Assembly: GCF_001661075.1 (NCBI RefSeq)
Contig: NZ_CP014870.1
Location: 310,001-374,000 of the forward strand
DNA: 64,000 nt
Source: Pseudomonas silesiensis
Lineage (GTDB): Bacteria; Pseudomonadota; Gammaproteobacteria; Pseudomonadales; Pseudomonadaceae
Direction of reading: 5' to 3'
In this document: piece by piece, positions 56,645 to 64,000 of the stretch
How positions within the stretch are numbered: the stretch's first letter is position 1
Layout: the number at the start of each line of letters is the position of its first letter
Notes under the pieces: model-generated
Told to the model about the DNA's origin: nothing
What the model saw: the letters and a program-made list of their open reading frames with translations, nothing else
Databases searched by the model: none
Program-made: the position numbers and the translations under genes

Positions 56645-57434
56645 CTTCGGCGAGCTCCTTGATAAAGTAATGGTGCAGATAATCGTTGAGCTTGCGCGAC
56701 GCCTGCGGAGCAGGGCCCAGCGCAGCGAAGGCTTGTGGGTCTATATCGGCCCCGACACGGAAACTGAAGTGCACGCGACGTTTGGGGATCCGATACCAGG
56801 GCTCGGCCTTGGTCAATGTGGTGGGGTTGACCTTGATGATCACCGGGGTGAGGATTTTCGCACCGCGCAACGCGATGGCCGCGGCACCCCGATGAAAGGC
56901 CGGTGCGTGGCCTGGCCGGGTGCGCGTGCCTTCGGGAAAGATGATCAGGGTCTGGCCGCTTTTCAGGGCATCCGCCGCCGCATCGAGCATGTCCATACTG
57001 CCATCGTTGCTGATGTATTCAGTGCGGCGCAGCGGATCGCGGGTAAAGGGGTTCTCCCACAGGCTTTGCTTGACCACGCAATTGGCATGGCGCACCAGGC
57101 CGATCAGGAACACGACGTCGATCAGCGACGGGTGGTTGGCGATGATCATCTGTCCCGGTCGACCGAGCTTTTCAGCACCCTGGATGTCGTAGGTCAGCAC
57201 ACCGGTGCGGGCCATGAAACGGACGAAAAACCAGAAACATCTACTGACAGTTTGCCGGGCCCGCAACCGATGCTTCTGGGCATCGCCGGGCAGGCAGCTC
57301 AGCAGCGGGAAAACCACCAGGCGCAGGCACACCCCGCCCAACCCGAACAGGGTGAAGCTTGCAGCGGTAGCCAGCAGGCGCCAGTAATAGGCGTCGCGGT
57401 TTTTATCTGTTACAGGTTGCGTTGCCAGGTCCAT
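56625..57434 (-). CDS. 1-acyl-glycerol-phosphate acyltransferase (PlsC-like) of the aryl polyene cluster
   Basis: A 269-aa membrane-bound acyltransferase: N-terminal TM (ASFTLFGLGGVCLRLVVFPL), catalytic NHPSLIDVV (H-x4-D) and FPEGTRTRPG. It acylates a glycerol-phosphate or glycan acceptor for the lipid anchor (ApeD role). Overlaps the chain-length factor by 25 nt. Confidence 0.9.
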   Translation of the reverse strand: MDLATQPVTDKNRDAYYWRLLATAASFTLFGLGGVCLRLVVFPLLSCLPGDAQKHRLRARQTVSRCFWFFVRFMARTGVLTYDIQGAEKLGRPGQMIIANHPSLIDVVFLIGLVRHANCVVKQSLWENPFTRDPLRRTEYISNDGSMDMLDAAADALKSGQTLIIFPEGTRTRPGHAPAFHRGAAAIALRGAKILTPVIIKVNPTTLTKAEPWYRIPKRRVHFSFRVGADIDPQAFAALGPAPQASRKLNDYLHHYFIKELAEDERSTP

Positions 57435-58135
57435 ACACGATTTTTCCAGGCATGTTGGCAGGTAGTCTGCTGGCCGAGCAGGGTACGCAAGAGATCCAGG
57501 GCATGGGGCCAGTGGGCTTTGGACAACGCATCCGGGTTGCTGTTCAGGGACAACTGCCAGTCATTGCCCGGAGTAATCAGCAGGCCGACCGCGTAAGGGA
57601 ACGGCACATCGTCGATCCAGGTGGAATAGGCTCGGGGTGGCTGCTCTTCGGTAACCACCAGCAGGACTGCCGTCGCACCTTCGGCAAGCAATGCCGCGGC
57701 CTCTAGCATGCCGTGTTCAAGGCCGTCGCCGGCTGCCGCAAGGGCCGTCATCTCACTGGTTTCGCCACGCATGATCGACCACAGGCCGATCACCGCGTTG
57801 TGCACCGACAGGCTGAACTGGGTAGGGGACAGCGGTTGATCGGCCGCCAGTTCGCTGAGGATTTCAAAGGTGCGCGGGGTTTCGCCGTGGCGGGAAATAA
57901 AGACCAACGGTAAGTCCTGACGCCCCTCGGCCAATGGCCAGCCCACACTGAATGCCATCCGCGCCAGGCGGCTGAGTCGCCGGCGCTGCATGGCCGGTAG
58001 AAAAGAGACGTCGGGGGCGGCATCGCTGCCCGGGAGCACGACCGGTTGTCGGCACCAGGCCTGCCAATCGTCCACGCTTTCGAGCCCAGGGGCCCACGCG
58101 CGCCATTGGGCGATGTTGAAGTTAATCACAGACAT
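57410..58135 (-). CDS. Beta-ketoacyl synthase chain-length factor (ApeC-like), first gene of the APE operon
   Basis: A 241-aa truncated ketosynthase of the chain-length-factor family. KS-like folds (FSVGWPLAEGRQDLPLVFIS; PTQFSLSVHNAVIGLWSI) but no active-site Cys and no C-terminal KS half. It pairs with the ApeO-like KS to set polyene length. Probable promoter at 58224-58252. Confidence 0.88.
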   Translation of the reverse strand: MSVINFNIAQWRAWAPGLESVDDWQAWCRQPVVLPGSDAAPDVSFLPAMQRRRLSRLARMAFSVGWPLAEGRQDLPLVFISRHGETPRTFEILSELAADQPLSPTQFSLSVHNAVIGLWSIMRGETSEMTALAAAGDGLEHGMLEAAALLAEGATAVLLVVTEEQPPRAYSTWIDDVPFPYAVGLLITPGNDWQLSLNSNPDALSKAHWPHALDLLRTLLGQQTTCQHAWKNRVWTWQRNL

Positions 58136-58223
58136 TCATCCCGCCCCTGCGGGCTTCCTTGACGCGGTGAATCGCAAAAACAGCGACAGACGCTACCGTG
58201 GCGCATTACGCCGAGTGGCGCGC

Positions 58224-58252
58224 ATTATCGCGGTGCGGCGAGCCTGTAGCAA
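58224..58252 (-). promoter_or_regulatory. sigma70-type promoter of the aryl polyene operon
   Basis: The minus strand reads TTGCTA, 17 nt, GATAAT. It lies about 90 nt before the first gene. The 353-nt gap 58136-58488 is otherwise free of genes and also holds the parA control region. Confidence 0.5.
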
Positions 58253-58488
58253 ATGCTGGTTACATTTTGCTCAACAAACGGACCGGTTGGTGCGCATCGA
58301 GCTTCGTATGGCCATTATCCATACTGCGCCTGCCATGTCTGTCGGCCCATTTTGCGATCAGTGGATGACTTTGCCGCTTTTTCATCAAGAGATCGCGCCT
58401 GACTGTGTAGTCCCTTTGCCGGCGAGGTAGCTAAGCAGCGCTGTGGACTACTACACTCGGTCATTCTTTGATACACGGAGGTTTTGAC

Positions 58489-59259
58489 ATGCGGCGCGTG
58501 GTGTTCAATCAGAAAGGTGGCGTAGGCAAATCGAGCATTGCCTGCAATCTGGCGGCGGTCAGTGCCAGCGAGGGTTATCGCACCTTATTGGTGGATCTCG
58601 ATGCCCAGGCCAACTCCACTCAGTACCTGACAGGGCTCACCGGCAATGACATTCCCATGGGCATTGCCGATTTCTTCAAGCAGACGCTGTCTTCCGGGCC
58701 GTTCTCGAAAAAAAGCCAGGTCGATATCTACGAAACCCCGTTCGACAACCTCCACGTCATCACCGCCACGGCCGAGTTGGCTGACTTGCAGCCCAAGCTT
58801 GAGGCCAAACACAAGATCAACAAGCTGCGTAAATTGCTCGAGGAGCTGGACGGCGACTACGACCGCATCTATCTGGATACGCCGCCAGCGTTGAATTTTT
58901 ATGCCGTTTCGGCATTGATCGCCGCTGATCGCGTGCTGATCCCCTTCGATTGCGACAGTTTCTCGCGTCAGGCGCTGTACGGCCTGCTGGCGGAGATCGA
59001 AGAATTGAAGGACGACCACAATGAAGGGCTGGAAGTCGAAGGCATAGTCGTCAACCAGTTCCAGGCCCGTGCCAGCCTGCCCCAGCAAATGCTCGACGAG
59101 CTGATTGCCGAGGGGTTGCCGGTGCTGCCGGTGTATCTGGGCAGTTCGGTGCGCATGCGTGAGTCGCATCAGGCCAACACGCCGCTGATCCATCTCGATC
59201 CGCGGCACAAGCTGACGCAGCAATTCGTCGAACTGCACAGCCTGCTCGAAAACACCTGA
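58489..59259 (+). CDS. ParA-like ATPase
   Basis: A 256-aa deviant-Walker ATPase: [20 protein letters not shown] (signature Lys), [21 protein letters not shown]. It is a stand-alone ParA without ParB, as used to position cellular cargo rather than plasmids; the cargo here is unknown. Start [11 protein letters not shown] with CGGAGG 8 nt upstream. Divergent from the APE operon, with no operon partner. Confidence 0.9.
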   Translation: MRRVVFNQKGGVGKSSIACNLAAVSASEGYRTLLVDLDAQANSTQYLTGLTGNDIPMGIADFFKQTLSSGPFSKKSQVDIYETPFDNLHVITATAELADLQPKLEAKHKINKLRKLLEELDGDYDRIYLDTPPALNFYAVSALIAADRVLIPFDCDSFSRQALYGLLAEIEELKDDHNEGLEVEGIVVNQFQARASLPQQMLDELIAEGLPVLPVYLGSSVRMRESHQANTPLIHLDPRHKLTQQFVELHSLLENT

Positions 59260-59283
59260 GTCCGGCAATCAACACCGAACCAC

Positions 59284-59416
59284 TGTGGGAGCGAGCTTGC
59301 TCGCGATGGTCGTTAACGATAACGCGTATTTACTGGTTAAAAGCGGCGCTTTTGAGTCCATCGCGAGCGAGCTCGCTCCTACAAGTCGGATCGCCGCATC
59401 GCCGCTCCCACAGTGG
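59284..59416. repeat. Cluster of three REP sequences
   Basis: TGTGGGAGCGAGCTTGCTCG at 59284-59303, its inverse with a GAGCGAGCTCGCTCCTA core at 59361-59385, then immediately an extended REP (TCGGATCGCCGCATCGCCGC… TCCCACAG) at 59386-59416. It lies between parA-like and trxC. Confidence 0.82.
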
Positions 59417-59428
59417 TTTATGGTGGCT

Positions 59429-59863
59429 TTAGATCCCTTGGCTACGCAACCAGCTCATCAACTGCGGCAACGGGAAGGCCCCGCTCTGGCGCGCCACTTC
59501 CCGGCCGTTCTTGAACAGAATCAGGCTCGGGATCGAGCGGATCCCCAACTGCGCCGACAACTGCTGATTCGCCTCGCTATCCAGTTTCGCCAACCGGCAC
59601 TTGCCTGCCAACTGACTGGCGGCCTGCTCGAACACCGGGGCAAACGACTTGCACGGCCCGCACCAGTCCGCCCACACATCCACCAGTAGCGGCAGGTCTC
59701 CCTTGATCTGACTGGCGTAATCGCTTTGCTTCAATTCGAACGATTTGGCCAACAGGACCTCGTCCTTGCAACGGCCGCATTTTGGATGGTCGTTGAGGCG
59801 TTCCGCGGGGATACGGTTAAGTCCGTTGCAATGGGGGCATGGGATAAGGAGTGGGTCAGACAT
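59429..59863 (-). CDS. trxC: Thioredoxin TrxC (thioredoxin 2)
   Basis: Cytoplasmic disulfide reductase. The 144-aa protein has an N-terminal zinc finger (C9, C12, C29, C32 in PCPHCNG and KCGRC) and the thioredoxin domain with WCGPC at 67-71, cis-Pro region IRSIPSLILF and FKNGREVARQSG. The zinc finger separates it from TrxA. Confidence 0.95.
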   Translation of the reverse strand: MSDPLLIPCPHCNGLNRIPAERLNDHPKCGRCKDEVLLAKSFELKQSDYASQIKGDLPLLVDVWADWCGPCKSFAPVFEQAASQLAGKCRLAKLDSEANQQLSAQLGIRSIPSLILFKNGREVARQSGAFPLPQLMSWLRSQGI

Positions 59864-59961
59864 GGTGAGCTCTTCGAAAGTTGGCAGTCAATGCGATGGA
59901 TCTGGTGGCAAAGGCCTCGTTTATCAAGGCAGATAGGTGTTCGCAGAGGGCTTTGTTGCCC

Positions 59962-61458
<1,497 letters not shown>

Positions 61459-61473
61459 CTAGGGATAGGCCGG

Positions 61474-64000
61474 TTAGTCGAGCTTGGCGGCCGGCGGCTC
61501 TTGAGGCACTGGACCCTCAGTCTTGGGCACAATGGTTTTCGTTTCCGGATCGACCGGCACCATCCTGTATTCCTGACCCTGGATGTTCTTGAGGTAAACC
61601 TCCATCTGCCGGAACGAAATGTTGATGTGTTGCTTCTTGAATTCGCGGTTGATGAAGCGGTTGACCTCGTCGAGCACCGGGTTACGGTCACCCAGGTCGC
61701 GCACGTGCATGCGCAACTCGTGGTCGAGGGTGCTTTCGCCGAAGTTCAGGAAATACACATGGGGTTCAGGCTCTTTGAGTACCCGCGGGTTTTCCCGTGC
61801 AGCCTTCAGAAGAAGCTCTTTCACCAGATCCAGGTCCGAGCCGTAGTCGACCCCGAGCTTGAGGGTCACCCGGGTGATGGTGTCCGTCAGGGACCAGTTG
61901 ATCAATTGCCCGGTAATGAACGTCTTGTTCGGGACGATGATGTCTTTGCGGTCGAAGTCGGTGATCGTCGTGGCGCGGATCCGGATCTTGCTCACCGTGC
62001 CTGACAGGTTGCCGATGGTAATCGTATCGCCGATCCGCACCGGGCGTTCGAACAGGATCATGATCCCGGAGATGAAGTTGGCGAAGATCTCCTGCATGCC
62101 GAAACCCAGGCCCACCGAGAGCGCTGCCACCAGCCATTGCAATTTGTCCCAGCTCACGCCGAGCGTGGACAGGGTGGAGACGAAACCGATACCGGCGATC
62201 ACGTAGGAAAGCAAGGTGGTGGTGGCGTAGGCACTGCCTTGGGCCAGGTTGAGCTTCGACAACACAAACACTTCCAGCAGACCCGGCAGGTTGCGTGCGA
62301 GGGCAAAGGTGATGCCGATGATGATCAGTGCGCCGAGCATGTCGCCAATGCTGATCGGCACCATGCTCATGTTGGCACCGGTGCCGCTGGTGTATTCGTA
62401 GAGGGTGATGTTGTCCAGGTACGAGAACACCGAGATCAGGTCCGACCAGACCCAGTACAGCGCCGCCATGAACCCGCCGAGCAGCGCCAGGCGGATCAGG
62501 CGCAGAGACTGTTCGTTGACCTTCTCGATGTCCAGGGTCGGCTCTTCGATCACCGCTTCGCCGTCGCCCGCTTCCTTGGCGGCCTGGCGTTTGGCCAGGG
62601 CGCGCTGGTAAGCCAGGCGCCGCGCCGCAACACTGAGGCCGCGCACGAAAGTGGCTTCGATCACCAGCCAGAACATCAGCAGGTAAAGGGTATTGATCAA
62701 CCGGTCGCTGAGTTTCAGTGCGGTGTAGTAGTAGCCGAAGCACACCGCCACGAACAAGGCGATCGGCAGGGCGGTGAACACGACGGCCAAAGCCTTGCGG
62801 AACAGCGAGGCGTTTTCGTGGGTCGGGCTGCTGATCAACAGGCGGCTGAGCAACCAGGCCATCAGGGCGTAGCAAGTCAGTACCACCGGCATGCCGAGCA
62901 CGTCGTCAGCCAGCGCGGCCGGTTGCAGTTCGGCGACGGCCACCACTGCGACCAAGGCCATTACCACCAGCCCGAGTCGGCGAATCCAGCCCTGGAGGAA
63001 TTCGACCTGGGGTTTTTCCCAACGGAAATGCAACTCGGCCACGCCGCCAGGTGCGAGGATCCGGTAGGTGGTGTAGAACACCAGCCAGGCCTGGGCCATC
63101 TGCAGCAGCGCCGCGCCCATGTTGGCGTTCTGCCCGCGAGCGTCGATCTGCAAGGCCAGGCCGCACAAGGCCAGGCCCAGGGCGACCGGCATCGCCAGCA
63201 AAATATTGATCAGGATCGCTTGAGGCGTGTGCCACTGGCTGTCGCGCTTGAAGTGGCCGATGTCCTGGTGAACCTTGTTCAACTTGGCGTACAAGCTCGT
63301 GCGCCGCCACAGCAGGGCGCCGATCAGCAGCGCCAGCGGCAGGAACAGCAAGGGGCGCTGGGTCAGGCCGTCGACCAGTTCACTCAGGCTCGAGGCCCAC
63401 GGCAGCGTAGTCACCTGTCGTTGCAGGCGCTCCGGCACGGCGCGCATCCATTCAAGATCGAGCGGCTTGTTGCTGGGAATCCAGAACATCTGCTCTTCCA
63501 GCGTGGCCCTGAGGCTTTGCGCAGTGCTGAGCAGTTGTTTTTGGTTGAGTTGCAGCGTGATGGATTCGTTGAGCACCGCGCTCAGTTCGCGGTTCAGTCG
63601 CTCCAGCAGGTCGGCGCGGGTGAGGGCCAGTTCCATCAGGCTCTTGCGCAGCTGTGGGGTGACTTGCTCGGGCGGCTGGGCCGCCAGCAGGTTATCGACG
63701 TACGTTGCCGGGTTGCTCAGCAGTTCCCGCTGCTGGCTGACTTCGAACTGATACAGGCGGATGTCGGCGATCTGGTCGGCCAGGTCGCGGTCGACCTTGA
63801 GGTGCGGCAGGCCCTGCTTCTGTTTGTAGAGAATCTTGGAAAGCAGCAGGCTGCCCTTGAGTACGCTGATTTGCTCGTCCAGGGCTGAATCGCTCTGGGT
63901 CACGTTGTCCAGCTGCTGTTTGGTCTGCAGGTTCTGCTGGGTGACTTCGTTGAGACGGTCGGTGCTTTTGAGCAGGTAGTCCGAGAGTTTCAGGTTGGCC
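61474..64000 (-). CDS. Large mechanosensitive channel (MscK/MscM-like), 3' part
   Basis: MscS-superfamily inner-membrane channel. About 842 residues are visible; the gene continues past the right window edge and the start is missing. There are N-terminal periplasmic coiled coils (LKLSDYLLKSTDRLN; AQSLRATLEEQMFW), many TM helices, the pore helix region (GLGFGMQEIFANFISGIMIL) and MscS beta domain (FERPVRIGDTITIGNLSG; KIRIRATTITDFDRKDIIVP), then a C-terminal tail (PETKTIVPKTEGPVPQEPP). Long forms carry an N-terminal signal and periplasmic domain, as here. Confidence 0.92.
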   Translation of the reverse strand, partial: ANLKLSDYLLKSTDRLNEVTQQNLQTKQQLDNVTQSDSALDEQISVLKGSLLLSKILYKQKQGLPHLKVDRDLADQIADIRLYQFEVSQQRELLSNPATYVDNLLAAQPPEQVTPQLRKSLMELALTRADLLERLNRELSAVLNESITLQLNQKQLLSTAQSLRATLEEQMFWIPSNKPLDLEWMRAVPERLQRQVTTLPWASSLSELVDGLTQRPLLFLPLALLIGALLWRRTSLYAKLNKVHQDIGHFKRDSQWHTPQAILINILLAMPVALGLALCGLALQIDARGQNANMGAALLQMAQAWLVFYTTYRILAPGGVAELHFRWEKPQVEFLQGWIRRLGLVVMALVAVVAVAELQPAALADDVLGMPVVLTCYALMAWLLSRLLISSPTHENASLFRKALAVVFTALPIALFVAVCFGYYYTALKLSDRLINTLYLLMFWLVIEATFVRGLSVAARRLAYQRALAKRQAAKEAGDGEAVIEEPTLDIEKVNEQSLRLIRLALLGGFMAALYWVWSDLISVFSYLDNITLYEYTSGTGANMSMVPISIGDMLGALIIIGITFALARNLPGLLEVFVLSKLNLAQGSAYATTTLLSYVIAGIGFVSTLSTLGVSWDKLQWLVAALSVGLGFGMQEIFANFISGIMILFERPVRIGDTITIGNLSGTVSKIRIRATTITDFDRKDIIVPNKTFITGQLINWSLTDTITRVTLKLGVDYGSDLDLVKELLLKAARENPRVLKEPEPHVYFLNFGESTLDHELRMHVRDLGDRNPVLDEVNRFINREFKKQHINISFRQMEVYLKNIQGQEYRMVPVDPETKTIVPKTEGPVPQEPPAAKLD

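Noticed and set aside
58136..58488. Open frames in the APE–parA gap (e.g. 57990-58430)
   Set aside because: They overlap the APE gene on the other strand, have no ribosome binding site and no protein-like features; the gap is regulatory.

Overview
The window looks like chromosomal DNA of a fluorescent-group Pseudomonas (P. fluorescens lineage). Reasons: GC-rich codon use; syntenic blocks phaC1–DUF971–hslU–hslV, argS–priA–rpmE, pilMNOPQ–aroK–aroB–damX-like–gltB–gltD–hemE; DUF6124 small genes; and many REP/REPIN repeats (core like GTGGGAGCGGGCTTGCTCGCGAA) between genes. No rRNA, tRNA or CRISPR array was found.

Layout. (1) 1–9 kb, mostly minus strand: 5' part of the PHA synthase gene with a sigma54-type promoter, DUF971, the HslUV protease with a sigma32-type promoter, a SPOR protein, argS and priA. 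(2) 9–11.5 kb, plus strand: rpmE, a secreted nuclease whose signal peptide is encoded by a terminator-like hairpin, and malic enzyme. (3) 11.65–12.83 kb: an IS110-family element inserted exactly inside a REP. Its upstream non-coding region carries a hairpin whose two loop segments match the two sides of the insertion site, as expected for a bridge RNA. (4) 13–31.6 kb: PBP1a (minus), then type IV pilus assembly pilMNOPQ, shikimate genes, DamX-like protein, a very long hairpin, glutamate synthase gltBD and hemE. (5) 31.7–34 kb: MFS transporter divergent from a LysR regulator.

(6) 34–40.7 kb: an accessory region of lower GC content. It holds a short Rhs protein with a caspase-like (clan CD-like) His/Cys C-terminal domain, a leftover copy of the LysR 3' end, a structured leader RNA before a frameshifted DUF6124 gene, an orphan antitoxin, a second DUF6124 gene, an AT-rich HTH regulator/queuosine-precursor transporter pair convergent with queC, and a PemK/MazF-like toxin.

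(7) 40.7–58.1 kb: one tightly overlapping 20-gene minus-strand operon for an aryl polyene (APE) lipid. It has ketosynthases, chain-length factor, ketoreductase, dehydratases, two ACPs, acyl-AMP ligase, ammonia lyase, thioesterase, acyltransferases, glycosyltransferase, LolA-like carrier, MMPL exporter, an FAD enzyme and an unusual CPA2-like antiporter. An aromatic starter, perhaps made by the ammonia lyase, would be activated and loaded on ACP, extended to a conjugated polyene, attached to a lipid and carried to the outer membrane. (8) 58.4–64 kb: ParA-like ATPase, trxC, selO and the 3' part of a large mechanosensitive channel gene.
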